Origin: CAILQE01 sp036745415 | Lineage (GTDB): Bacteria; Patescibacteriota; Saccharimonadia; Saccharimonadales; UBA4665 | Reading direction: 5' to 3' | DNA: 64,000 nt | Assembly (NCBI GenBank): GCA_036745415.1 | Contig: DAIOGF010000002.1 | Location: 124,001 to 188,000 of the forward strand | Notes under the pieces: generated by a model | Told to the model about the DNA's origin: nothing | The model's database searches: none | Seen by the model: only the letters and a program-made list of their open reading frames with translations | Shown: positions 26,929 through 34,779 of the stretch, piece by piece | Layout: each line of letters begins with the position of its first letter | How positions within the stretch are numbered: position 1 is the first letter of the stretch | Made by a program: the position numbers and the translations under genes

Positions 26929-27588
26929 ATGAAGCATAACCAAGATGGTGCAGCAGTAACTCTAGTTTTATTGATAGTCTCTATGGCATTACTAGTGTTC
27001 GTAAGTATATTTGCTGTTATGCAGACTAGTAATGCGTCCAATGCTAAAAGTACCTTAAATCAGCAGATAGCTGCTGCAGTAACTAAGGCTCAAACTGCTC
27101 AGCAAACAATAGATACCGCTAATTTCCAGAAGCAATCTGAATCACCATACCTAAGCTATAATGGACCAGCCATTTTCGGAAGTCTTAGTTTTAATTATCC
27201 AAGGAATTGGAGTGGTTATGTTCTTGGAGCATCTGATTCAACCCAGACTTCTTTACTAGATGGTTATTTTTATCCTGGAATATTAACTAGCGTTGACGAC
27301 ACTAGCGCTACTAATTTTGCATTCAGAGTTAATATTTCATCATCAGATTACGCTACTACTCTTGGAGGGTTAACCACTGATCCAACAACAGTAAAGATTG
27401 TGCCTTATAGTCTTCCCAATGTACCTAGCGTAATAGGCACAAAATTAACTGGACAATTAGGCAACAATAAAACTGGCACCATGATAGTTCTTCCTCTTAG
27501 AGGTCAAACATTAGAATTATTCACTGAAGGCGGTAGTTATGGCGCTGAATTTGATAAAATTCTATCTTCCGTAAAATTCACTCCTTAA
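26929..27588 (+). CDS. Membrane-anchored extracytoplasmic protein of unknown function
   Basis: Not recognised. One N-terminal transmembrane helix (residues ~9-32, VTLVLLIVSMALLVFVSIF) is followed by an Ala/Gln-rich linker (~33-65) and a ~150-residue globular domain beginning at YNGPAIFGSLSFNYPRNW. The phrase SFNYPRNW is reminiscent of PsbP-like domains found in many bacterial lipoproteins (weak). An AGGATTAAAGG stretch precedes the ATG at 26929; a GTG is directly upstream. It is probably displayed on the cell surface. Confidence 0.6.
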   Translation: MKHNQDGAAVTLVLLIVSMALLVFVSIFAVMQTSNASNAKSTLNQQIAAAVTKAQTAQQTIDTANFQKQSESPYLSYNGPAIFGSLSFNYPRNWSGYVLGASDSTQTSLLDGYFYPGILTSVDDTSATNFAFRVNISSSDYATTLGGLTTDPTTVKIVPYSLPNVPSVIGTKLTGQLGNNKTGTMIVLPLRGQTLELFTEGGSYGAEFDKILSSVKFTP

Positions 27589-27637
27589 TGTATAATTAAC
27601 TCTAATAAGTGGTGGATAAATTAGTGAGGGTATTTCG

Positions 27638-28345
27638 TTGGAATTCGAGGCGAGCAAATTAGAAGATTCTTATCAGCTACTTTTAAAAGTCGCTGAAAAT
27701 ATCCGCCTTCCATTATTACAAATATTACTTAATACACAACTAAGTCTTGCTTCAAAAGAAGGTGATCTAAAGCAGGTTGAGGATCTAGCAAAATTTTCTA
27801 TTAGAATGATAGATAATTTCATTTTAAGCTCAGTTACTGCTAATAATCATCCGATATTGGAACCACTATCACTTTCCTCAGTGCTCTATGATTCTGCGCA
27901 CGAACTAGAGCAATTAGCTAAATATTACGACGTTAAATTAAAAGTAATTTCAAATAATAATTTTGGTCCTGTGCTTTCAAATAGAGTTGCACTCGAAAGT
28001 TCATTAATCAGCGTAGGATGGGCAATGATTGAGTCTATGTCGTCACTAGATAAAAGTAAGACTATAACTCTAGCTTCACATAGATCTAGATATGGACTTG
28101 TTGCTGGAGTGTATTCTGAGGACGTAAATATTAATTCGAACATACTAAATCAGGGCCTTAGAAACATGAATTCGTCAAAGAGGCCAATGCCTGATTTTTC
28201 TCATACCAATAGTGCAGGGATATTCATAGCAAAACAACTTCTAAGCAATATGGATATGCGCCTACTTGCATCAAAACATCACAATTTAAGAGGCATCGGA
28301 ACTTTAATGAATCCTTCAAAGCAATTACAATTGATTGAGGTATGA
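27638..28345 (+). CDS. Degenerate histidine kinase-like protein (pseudokinase)
   Basis: A 235 aa protein laid out as dimerisation helices plus an HATPase-like domain, but the catalytic residues are gone. The H-box reads VAENIRLP at residues 18-25, where a kinase has (S)HELRTP, so the phosphoacceptor His position is Glu. The N-box Asn and the DxGxG box cannot be found. The end, TNSAGIFIAKQLLSNM, still echoes the G2 box. No membrane or PAS segment is present. The start is TTG at 27638. It is ATGA-coupled to a receiver protein. It probably works by binding, not phosphorylation (inference). Confidence 0.65.
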   Translation: MEFEASKLEDSYQLLLKVAENIRLPLLQILLNTQLSLASKEGDLKQVEDLAKFSIRMIDNFILSSVTANNHPILEPLSLSSVLYDSAHELEQLAKYYDVKLKVISNNNFGPVLSNRVALESSLISVGWAMIESMSSLDKSKTITLASHRSRYGLVAGVYSEDVNINSNILNQGLRNMNSSKRPMPDFSHTNSAGIFIAKQLLSNMDMRLLASKHHNLRGIGTLMNPSKQLQLIEV

Positions 28346-28704
28346 GAATTTTAATAGTAGAGCCCGACAATGTACTTAGGGCAATTTATGCAAAAATTTT
28401 TTTAAGCTCTGGCTATGAAGTAAATTCTGTAAGTGGAGCACAGGGTGCGCTGAATAGTATTAATGATAATATTCCAGACGTAATATTAATGGACATAGAA
28501 ATTCCTAAGAATTCAGGTTTCGAATTGATCTATGAAATCAGATCATATTCGGATTTAGATAAATCCAAAATTTATATTATCAGTATGGTTAGGGAAGAGC
28601 ACTTGATTAAGAGATTTGGTAACTTCAAAAAAGATCTTATGATCTCTAAGATATTTTACAAGCCAGATATCTCAGCAAATAAATTAGTGAGTCAGATTAT
28701 ATGA
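28342..28704 (+). CDS. Stand-alone receiver-domain protein upstream of recO
   Basis: A 120 aa single receiver domain. Phosphoacceptor D51 is retained in LMDIEIP, and the C-terminal Lys appears in FYKP. The N-terminal acidic cluster is altered to VEPDN (normally EDD). There is no DNA-binding output domain. It is ATGA-coupled on both sides: to the degenerate kinase before it and to recO after it. The three genes probably form one translational unit. Whether it is still phosphorylated is unclear. Confidence 0.8.
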   Translation: MRILIVEPDNVLRAIYAKIFLSSGYEVNSVSGAQGALNSINDNIPDVILMDIEIPKNSGFELIYEIRSYSDLDKSKIYIISMVREEHLIKRFGNFKKDLMISKIFYKPDISANKLVSQII

Positions 28705-29387
28705 GGAATCAAGTAACGTTCGCAATTGTCTTATCTAGAATTAATTACTCTGAAAGCGACCGAATAGTTAACGTTATTACAAAAGATGATGGAAAATTAA
28801 CGCTAATGGCCAAAGGTTCTAGGAAGATTAAGTCTAAACTTGCAGCTGGCATAGAACTTTTATCTGTAAACGAAATCGTATTTATTAAAGGGAAGAGTGA
28901 TATTAGTACTTTGGTTTCTTCCAGGCCAATAGAATTTTTCAGTGAAATATCCAAGGATTTAAATAGGATTAACGTTGCTTATAAATATTTACAAATTATA
29001 GATAAAAATACTGAAGATAATGCTGACGACGATTACTATGAACTCCTAAAAGAATCTCTAACTTTCTTAAATTCAAACGATAATGATCCAGATCAATGTT
29101 ATCAATATTTTTTATCTAAATTAATAAATATTAGTGGTTTTAGTCCAAACTTATTAACAGATTCAAATTTAAATAAATTAGACCAAAATAAAAAATATAA
29201 TTTTGATGTATCTGAAATGAATTTCATTGAAAGTGCCAGTGGTAGATTCAATGTAAAGAGCATTAAATATTTAAGATTATTATTTTCTAATTCCCCTGAA
29301 AGTGTTTTTAAGATATCTGATGAATTGGACACAAAACTAATCAATAATTTACTTGAATCTATATTTAAGCGTTATCTTTCGCTATAA
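28701..29387 (+). CDS. recO: DNA repair protein RecO
   Basis: Recombination mediator that loads RecA on SSB-coated DNA. The N-terminal OB fold is clear (FAIVLSRINYSESDRIV, then KLTLMAKGSRKIKSKLA), followed by a helical C-terminal domain with no zinc cysteines. The 228 aa length is normal. It begins at an ATGA overlap with the preceding receiver gene. The glyS -10 element lies within its last codons. recR and recF are not in the window. Confidence 0.88.
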   Translation: MRNQVTFAIVLSRINYSESDRIVNVITKDDGKLTLMAKGSRKIKSKLAAGIELLSVNEIVFIKGKSDISTLVSSRPIEFFSEISKDLNRINVAYKYLQIIDKNTEDNADDDYYELLKESLTFLNSNDNDPDQCYQYFLSKLINISGFSPNLLTDSNLNKLDQNKKYNFDVSEMNFIESASGRFNVKSIKYLRLLFSNSPESVFKISDELDTKLINNLLESIFKRYLSL

Positions 29388-29388
29388 T
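29383..29388 (+). promoter_or_regulatory. -10 element for glyS
   Basis: TATAAT preceded by CGC, overlapping the recO stop. The predicted start near 29395 is 2 nt before the ATG at 29397, implying a leaderless glyS transcript. No convincing -35 was found. Confidence 0.5.
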
Positions 29389-29396
29389 CTAATCAT

Positions 29397-30755
29397 ATGA
29401 GCAAAGTCACATTAGAAGATATAGTTAGTTTAGCCAAAAGACGTGGCTTTATTTTCCCTGGATCTGAAATTTACGGTGGTCTAAGTGGTACTTGGGATTA
29501 CGGACCTTTGGGCGTGGCACTAAAAAATAATGTGAAAGATTTATGGTGGGATTTTTTCGTTAAAAAAAGACACAACGCTTATGGGCTAGATTCATCTATT
29601 CTAATGAATCAGAAAGTTTGGCAGGCTAGTGGACACGTCGATACATTTACGGATCCATTAATTGAAGACGTTGTAAGTAAGAAGAGATACAGATTAGATC
29701 ATTTGCTTGAAGATAAGAATATTCAAGCTGAAGGTTTAAGTTTAGAAGAAATGGAAAAATTAATTAGGGATAATAAAATTAAAAGCCCTGATGGTAATGA
29801 ACTTGGTAAGGCTGAGGTTTTCAATTTAATGTTTGAAACAAATGCAGGACCTGTTGCCAGTGATGATTCAAAAGTATATTTAAGACCAGAAACTGCACAA
29901 GGTATGTTTGTTAACTTCAAGAATATTCTAGACACTTTTTACCCAGATTTACCATTTTCAATAGCACAAATCGGTAGAAACTTTAGAAATGAAATATCTC
30001 CTAGAGACTTTATTTTTAGAGCAAGAGAATTTGAAATTATGGAGTACGAGTTATTTATAGATCCAACTACTTGGGAAGAAGAGTTTGAGAAGCAGAGAAA
30101 ATTAATGAGAGAATTTTTTATTGATGTGGTTGGTCTTGATGAAAGTAAATTGCACGAAAAAGAAATTTCCGAAGCAGATAGAGCTCACTATTCAAAAAGA
30201 ACAATAGATTTCGAGTATGAATTCCCAATAGGAGTTAAAGAAATTGCTGGATTAGCATATAGAACAGATTATGATCTCACCAAACACCAAGAGAAATCTG
30301 GTAAAAATCTAGAATACCCAGTAAAAGGTGAATCTAGGAAATTCGTTCCTCACGTCATAGAGCCATCATTTGGTTTAGATAGAATTGTGCTTGCTGCAAT
30401 GTCTACGGCTTATAAAAAAGATGAAGTGAATAACGAACAAAGAGTCTATTTAGATCTGAACTCAAAGCTAGCTCCCTACAAGGCTATGGTAAGTCCGCTG
30501 CTTAAAAACAAAGAAGAATTAGTTAAAAAGGCACAGGAAATATTTAATAATCTCACTAGAGAAGTTGGAGAAATTGCTTGGGACGATAATGGTAATATCG
30601 GTAAGCGATATCGAAAGCAGGATGAAATCGGTACTCCTATCTGTATTACTGTAGATTTCGATAGCTTAGAAGACGACAGTGTTACCGTGCGTGACCGCAA
30701 TACTACTGAGCAAAAACGAGTTAAGATTTCTGAACTTAAGAACTTATTTCATTAA
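29397..30755 (+). CDS. glyQS: Glycyl-tRNA synthetase (single-chain, alpha2 type)
   Basis: Class II synthetase of the eukaryote/archaea/Firmicutes type, not the bacterial alpha2-beta2 type. Residues ~13-40 read KRRGFIFPGSEIYGG then GTWDYGPLG, the RPETAQG signature follows the insertion, motif 3 is EPSFGLDRI, and a C-terminal HGTP anticodon-binding domain ends the protein. The 452 aa length is normal for this type. It has its own -10 at the end of recO. Confidence 0.96.
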   Translation: MSKVTLEDIVSLAKRRGFIFPGSEIYGGLSGTWDYGPLGVALKNNVKDLWWDFFVKKRHNAYGLDSSILMNQKVWQASGHVDTFTDPLIEDVVSKKRYRLDHLLEDKNIQAEGLSLEEMEKLIRDNKIKSPDGNELGKAEVFNLMFETNAGPVASDDSKVYLRPETAQGMFVNFKNILDTFYPDLPFSIAQIGRNFRNEISPRDFIFRAREFEIMEYELFIDPTTWEEEFEKQRKLMREFFIDVVGLDESKLHEKEISEADRAHYSKRTIDFEYEFPIGVKEIAGLAYRTDYDLTKHQEKSGKNLEYPVKGESRKFVPHVIEPSFGLDRIVLAAMSTAYKKDEVNNEQRVYLDLNSKLAPYKAMVSPLLKNKEELVKKAQEIFNNLTREVGEIAWDDNGNIGKRYRKQDEIGTPICITVDFDSLEDDSVTVRDRNTTEQKRVKISELKNLFH

Positions 30756-30808
30756 AATTTAATAATTAGATTTAGTAATTAAACACAAAGTAGTTCTATC
30801 ATGCCTCT

Positions 30809-32002
30809 ATGAGGCAAGTTAGGGCTCTAGAATTAATGCAGTCTGGTAGAAATATATTCCTTACAGGACCTCCTGGAAGTGGTAAGACATATGTATTAAA
30901 CAAATATATCAATTACGCCCATAAAAATGGCCTAAGAGTAGCTACAACAGCTTCTACTGGCATTGCCGCAACACATGTAAATGGTCAGACTATACATTCA
31001 TGGTCGGGTTTTGCAAATAAGTATATTAGCGAAGATCAAAAATTAGCCATAAAGAGTGCTGACATATTAATAATTGATGAAGTATCTATGCTTAGTGCAG
31101 AAGATTTTGAAAAGATTAATAATTCAATTAAAAAATTCTCACACAAAGAAGAAGTATTTGGCGGCAAGCAAATAATTCTAGTAGGGGATTTTTTTCAGCT
31201 TCCACCAGTAGTTAAGCGGGGCAGGCCTAAATTTATTTTTGAATCAAAAAGCTTCAAGCAATTAAATCTAAGTGTGTGTTACTTAAACGAACAGCATCGC
31301 CAAAAAGAATCTGATCAACTCATTAATATTTTAATGGCAATTAGAACTAGGAACGTGCAACTAAGCACAATTAATACTCTGAATAAAAAAGTTGTTCATT
31401 ATTTTCCTAATGATTTTATAAAATTATACTCTCACAACTATGACGTTAACAGATTGAATATGCTCAAAAATGATCAAATTGATTCTAGATGGTTAAGGTA
31501 TAGCAAGAGTTATGTAGGAGAACATAGACTTATAGACAACTATAAGAACGAGGTGAATAGCCCAGAATCAATTACTCTTAAAGTAGGATCGAGAGTAATG
31601 TTCTGCGTTAATAGTCCTAAGTCAGGATATTTTAATGGCACTACCGGGGTAGTTGTGGATTTCAAGAACTTTATGCCTGTAGTTAGAACTGATGACCTAA
31701 AATATATATTTGTTAATTGGCATGAAAGTGAATTTGAAAATGGAAAACTTAAGATAAAATACATGCCCATAAAACATTCATGGGCTTTATCTATTCATAA
31801 GAGCCAAGGAATGAGTTTAGATAGGGCTGAAATCGATCTTAGTAATGCGTTTACTCCAGGAATGGGATATGTTGCCTTATCTAGACTTAGAAGTTTCGAT
31901 GGTTTAGTTCTAAAGGGTTTTAATAAGATGAGTTTAGAGGTGAGTGATGAGGCTTTTAATTTTGATACTGAGCTTAAAAGATTAAGTAACCTTAATAATT
32001 AA
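30809..32002 (+). CDS. Pif1-like superfamily 1B DNA helicase
   Basis: 5'-3' helicase of the Pif1/RecD2/Dda family. Walker A is TGPPGSGKT (~20-28), motif II IIDEVSML, motif III GDFFQLPPVV, the Pif1 signature region is near residue 150, and the C-terminal motifs are HKSQGMSLDRAEIDL and GYVALSRLRS. The 397 aa length is a minimal helicase core without accessory domains. Pif1-type helicases resolve G-quadruplexes and assist fork progression. A TATCAT lies 6 nt before the ATG. Confidence 0.88.
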   Translation: MRQVRALELMQSGRNIFLTGPPGSGKTYVLNKYINYAHKNGLRVATTASTGIAATHVNGQTIHSWSGFANKYISEDQKLAIKSADILIIDEVSMLSAEDFEKINNSIKKFSHKEEVFGGKQIILVGDFFQLPPVVKRGRPKFIFESKSFKQLNLSVCYLNEQHRQKESDQLINILMAIRTRNVQLSTINTLNKKVVHYFPNDFIKLYSHNYDVNRLNMLKNDQIDSRWLRYSKSYVGEHRLIDNYKNEVNSPESITLKVGSRVMFCVNSPKSGYFNGTTGVVVDFKNFMPVVRTDDLKYIFVNWHESEFENGKLKIKYMPIKHSWALSIHKSQGMSLDRAEIDLSNAFTPGMGYVALSRLRSFDGLVLKGFNKMSLEVSDEAFNFDTELKRLSNLNN

Positions 32003-32010
32003 GCTCATAC

Positions 32011-32019
32011 TGGTATAAT
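32011..32019 (+). promoter_or_regulatory. Extended -10 promoter for the NYN gene
   Basis: TGG-TATAAT, with TATAAT at 32014-32019; the predicted start near 32026 is 4 nt before the ATG at 32030. Confidence 0.5.
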
Positions 32020-32029
32020 AGATATATTA

Positions 32030-32593
32030 ATGAAGAAATTTAAAAGATTTAATAAAAAACAAAAAGTATACGCCTTTATAGATAGTCAAAATCTTAATCT
32101 TGGAACTCAAAGGATGGGTTGGAAGATGGACTGGAAGAAATTTAGGCAATTTCTTACAGATAAATATGGCGTTGAAAAAGCCATAATGTTTATTGGATAT
32201 ATGCCCGAAAATGAATCCTTATATGAGTTTATGCATAGTCTAGGATTTTTGGTTTACCTTAAGCCGACAGTTGAATCAGTTAACGTTATAAAGAATCCAG
32301 CTGGAGATCCAAATGGAGATACTACTACTAAAACTGTAGTAAAAGGAAATGTCGATACAGACATAGTTCTAACTGTTATGAAGGAAATGCCAAATTACAA
32401 TAAAGCAATAATAGTTAGTGGAGACGGAGATTTTTACAGTTTAATAGAATACTTGTCGGAGAAAAATAAGTTACTTCATATTATTTCTCCAAACTGGAAG
32501 TATTCAACTCTACTGAAGCCTTTTGAAAAATACATAGTTAATTTAGATAACTTTAAAAAAGAGCTTAGATATAGATCAAACAACCATAGATAA
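32030..32593 (+). CDS. NYN (PIN-like) domain protein, LabA/DUF88 family
   Basis: Putative metal-dependent ribonuclease. Acidic active-site residues appear in YAFIDSQNLNLG near the N-terminus and VSGDGDFYSLIEYL near residues 125-138, the usual NYN arrangement. The lysine-rich start and lack of membrane segments indicate a cytoplasmic RNA-binding protein. The length (187 aa) is a single NYN domain with no C-terminal OST/LOTUS domain. Targets are unknown. Confidence 0.82.
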   Translation: MKKFKRFNKKQKVYAFIDSQNLNLGTQRMGWKMDWKKFRQFLTDKYGVEKAIMFIGYMPENESLYEFMHSLGFLVYLKPTVESVNVIKNPAGDPNGDTTTKTVVKGNVDTDIVLTVMKEMPNYNKAIIVSGDGDFYSLIEYLSEKNKLLHIISPNWKYSTLLKPFEKYIVNLDNFKKELRYRSNNHR

Positions 32594-32605
32594 ACATAAG
32601 CATTA

Positions 32606-32634
32606 TTGACATTTTGTCTATTTTCTGCTAATAT
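32606..32634 (+). promoter_or_regulatory. Strong promoter: TTGACA-17 nt-TAATAT with extended -10
   Basis: A perfect -35 TTGACA at 32606-32611, a 17-nt spacer and TAATAT at 32629-32634 preceded by TGC. The start near 32641 would give a transcript beginning ~4 nt before the ATG at 32645. Together with the terminator at 32949-32991 it defines a monocistronic unit. Confidence 0.75.
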
Positions 32635-32644
32635 AATGCTTAAT

Positions 32645-32920
32645 ATGATAGAAACAAAAAATAAAATTAAAAATAGCTTCATCAAAAACGAAATCGGTTT
32701 TTATGCAATGGCAGCAGCCTCATTATTTGGTGTAATGGAAATGCCAGCTCATTATCTAAGAGATAATTTATTACCAGTTGCAAAGATCGCAGTTGCAGAA
32801 ACGGTTACTCATAGAGATTCAGTTCCTACTCCAATTCAAAGAGAGAAGGCGGAAACTGGGGCGGAATTCGTTAGTTATTCCGAAAGTCAGAGAACTCCAG
32901 GTAGAACCGGAAACGTCTAA
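32645..32920 (+). CDS. Small unknown protein with strong own promoter
   Basis: Not recognised. A 91 aa protein with a basic N-terminus (IETKNKIKNSFIKNE), a short hydrophobic stretch (GFYAMAAASLFGVMEM, ~18-33) and a hydrophilic Glu/Arg/Thr-rich tail. It could be a signal peptide or a membrane-associated helix. The start is set at 32645 because an upstream in-frame TTG at 32606 overlaps the -35 box and an ATG at 32636 lies before the predicted transcription start. The gene is flanked by a strong promoter and an intrinsic terminator, so it is likely abundant. Confidence 0.6.
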   Translation: MIETKNKIKNSFIKNEIGFYAMAAASLFGVMEMPAHYLRDNLLPVAKIAVAETVTHRDSVPTPIQREKAETGAEFVSYSESQRTPGRTGNV

Positions 32921-32948
32921 ACTTTATCCACATAGTATGATCGCAATA

Positions 32949-32991
32949 AAAACGTCTTTAACAGATTAGAAAGAGGCGTTTTTTTATTTTT
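32949..32991 (+). terminator. Intrinsic terminator upstream of mraZ
   Basis: Imperfect stem AACGTCTTT / AAAGAGGCGTT (32951-32959 with 32970-32980) followed by a T-run (TTTTTTATTTTT). It ends the unit of the small unknown gene and insulates the dcw cluster. Confidence 0.7.
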
Positions 32992-33039
32992 CTGTGGAAA
33001 AGTACCGTAAGCGATATCTTAATATTAGATATATTGCTA

Positions 33040-33091
33040 TTGCAGTGGGTAATCGTGGGTAGTATGCTCTATGTAGTGGGTAAAAGTGGGT
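33040..33091 (+). promoter_or_regulatory. MraZ operator: four GTGGGT boxes overlapping the mraZ promoter
   Basis: GTGGGT occurs at 33045, 33055, 33076 and 33086: two pairs with 10-bp period, the pairs 31 bp apart. MraZ is known to bind GTGGG repeats separated by 5 nt upstream of mraZ. A candidate promoter TTGCAG (33040-33045), 17 nt, TATGCT (33063-33068) is interleaved with the boxes, so MraZ binding would block it. All four boxes lie on one helix face (0, 10, 31, 41 bp). Confidence 0.8.
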
Positions 33092-33142
33092 AACACAAAT
33101 AAGTTACTCCTTAAGTAAAATAAAAACCACTATTAAAAAGGG

Positions 33143-33502
33143 ATGGCAACAATAGATTACTTCGAAAGGAAGCTTGACGACAAAAGGCGGTTAACCATAC
33201 CGACCGAGTTGAGAGCAGAATTCGCAAGTGGCGTAGTTGTCACAAGAGGTTTTAAAAACTATCTTCACGTATATCCAAAATCGATATGGGAAAGAGAAGT
33301 TGAACCTCAACTGATTGGCAATATTCTCGATGAGAGAACTGCTGATCTAAACGTACAATTTCGAAGCGGCAAGATAGAAGGCCAGATCGATATGAAGCAA
33401 GGACGTTTCAGTATCGAGCAGCACTTACTTGATTACGCAGAGATAAAAAAAGACGTTATAGCGATTAGGGCCGGTAGATACTGGCGTGTAATGGCTAAGT
33501 AA
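33143..33502 (+). CDS. mraZ: Transcriptional regulator MraZ
   Basis: First gene of the division/cell-wall cluster and its autorepressor in characterised bacteria. Two AbrB-like SpoVT half-domains are visible: FERKLDDKRRLTIPTELR near the N-terminus and MKQGRFSIEQHLLDYAEI near residue 90. MraZ forms an octameric ring that reads spaced GTGGG boxes; four such boxes lie 50-100 nt upstream. The 119 aa length is slightly short. An AAAAAGGG sequence directly precedes the ATG. Confidence 0.92.
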   Translation: MATIDYFERKLDDKRRLTIPTELRAEFASGVVVTRGFKNYLHVYPKSIWEREVEPQLIGNILDERTADLNVQFRSGKIEGQIDMKQGRFSIEQHLLDYAEIKKDVIAIRAGRYWRVMAK

Positions 33503-33779
33503 AAGTACATTAACAAAATAATTTGAGAAAACGGTTAGTTATATCCCTCGAGATTAGCTAACTGGCGGTCAGCAAGTGGAACCGGATAGGATACCACTCT
33601 AAAAAACCTAGTACATTTTTAAAAACACCTCCCAAAACTCCACCTCACACATAAGTCTCTCAAATAAGTAGATCGAAGTTTAAAGATTTCTCCCCGATTT
33701 CTTTATCGAACTTCATTAGATTTATTTATTTAAACAAAAACAAAAACAACAAAAAAACAAAAAGCTGATTGCTAGTTAG
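33503..33779 (+). promoter_or_regulatory. Structured 277-nt leader between mraZ and rsmH
   Basis: No gene is seen here. Part 1 (33530-33605) has a GTTAG/CTAAC helix, an AGTGG/CCACT helix and a tandem GGATA-GGATA that can pair with the upstream TATCC. Part 2 is a 12-bp hairpin, GAAGTT+TAAAGA (33675-33686) with TCTTTA (33700-33705) and AACTTC (33709-33714), with a loop containing CTCCCC. The end is an A/C-rich single-stranded tract (33733-33765). It could be a cis-regulatory RNA for rsmH. An unrelated 'mraW' RNA motif is described upstream of this gene in actinobacteria; I cannot show that this is the same. Confidence 0.5.
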
Positions 33780-33809
33780 GTGACCTTGAAAAAACAAAAA
33801 CAAGAAAAT

Positions 33810-34718
33810 ATGCACCAAAACAAAAACACAAATCAAATTCATCAACCAGTACTATTAAATGAAGTTCTAGAAGTGCTCGCACCTCAAAAAGGTGAGAACT
33901 ACCTAGATCTTACTGCTGGATATGGTGGGCACGCATCCAAAGTATTAAGTCTTACAGGTAATATCGAAGATTCAGTATTAGTAGATCGTGACTCAACATC
34001 TATTAAAGAGTTAAACGAAATCTTTAAGGGTGAGAAAGTTAAAATCGTAAATAACGATTTTTATAATGCGAGTAAAGATTTGTTAGCTGAGAATCAGAAA
34101 TTCGATCTGATATTAGCAGATTTAGGCGTATCGTCACTGCACCTTAACGAGGTAAACCGCGGGTTTTCTATTCAGCAAAATGGTCCACTTGATATGAGAA
34201 TGGATCAGAGCCAAAAACTTACAGCTGAATATATATTAAATAATTACTCTGAGCATGAGATTTCTAAAATCTTAAGCGAATATGGAGAAGAGCCTAAAGC
34301 CAAACAAATAGCGAGAGTTATTGTTGAGAGTAGGCCTCTAGAAAACACAGAGCAATTAGCTGAAATTGCTAAGAAGGTATGGCGTGGATACAGTAAAACG
34401 CATCCAGCGACCAGAACTTTCCAGGCAATAAGAATCGCTGTAAATGACGAACTGACTTTAGTGAAAGAAAGTTTGCCTTTATGGATGAGTCTATTAAAAC
34501 CCGGAGGAAGATTGGCGATTATATCTTTCCATAGTTTGGAAGATCGCTTAGTAAAGAATTTCTTTCAAGAACATGGAGGAGATAATTACGATAGTGAACT
34601 TAGATTAATTTCCAAAAAACCAATAATTCCTTCAACCGATGAAATAGTTAATAATCCGCGAGCAAGAAGTGCTAAACTTCGAGCCGCAGTGAAAATAAAA
34701 ATAAAGGAAGGGAACTAA
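33810..34718 (+). CDS. rsmH: 16S rRNA (cytosine1402-N4)-methyltransferase RsmH (MraW)
   Basis: Methylates C1402 in the ribosomal P-site. The SAM-binding start is NYLDLTAGYGGHASKVL, followed by ILADLGVSSLHLNEVNRGFS, TFQAIRIAVNDEL and SFHSLEDRLVKNFF near the end, all family hallmarks. The ATG at 33810 (MHQNKN...) is chosen; a GTG at 33780 would add ten Lys/Gln residues. Its leader is unusually long and structured. A 19-codon reading frame begins 1 nt after its stop. Confidence 0.95.
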   Translation: MHQNKNTNQIHQPVLLNEVLEVLAPQKGENYLDLTAGYGGHASKVLSLTGNIEDSVLVDRDSTSIKELNEIFKGEKVKIVNNDFYNASKDLLAENQKFDLILADLGVSSLHLNEVNRGFSIQQNGPLDMRMDQSQKLTAEYILNNYSEHEISKILSEYGEEPKAKQIARVIVESRPLENTEQLAEIAKKVWRGYSKTHPATRTFQAIRIAVNDELTLVKESLPLWMSLLKPGGRLAIISFHSLEDRLVKNFFQEHGGDNYDSELRLISKKPIIPSTDEIVNNPRARSAKLRAAVKIKIKEGN

Positions 34719-34719
34719 T

Positions 34720-34779
34720 ATGCCAATACAGGTAAAAGATAGATCCCGAGCGTATAAGGTTACCGTAAGGGTAAAATAA
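34720..34779 (+). CDS. Possible 19-aa basic micro-ORF between rsmH and ftsL
   Basis: An ATG 1 nt after the rsmH stop opens a 19-codon frame ending in TAA at 34777-34779. It has an AGGAAGGG Shine-Dalgarno-like sequence 9-10 nt upstream, stronger than most real genes here. The product MPIQVKDRSRAYKVTVRVK is Lys/Arg/Val-rich. The stop codon lies within a 10-bp hairpin stem. It may be a genuine small protein or a leader peptide; it may also be chance. Confidence 0.3.
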   Translation: MPIQVKDRSRAYKVTVRVK

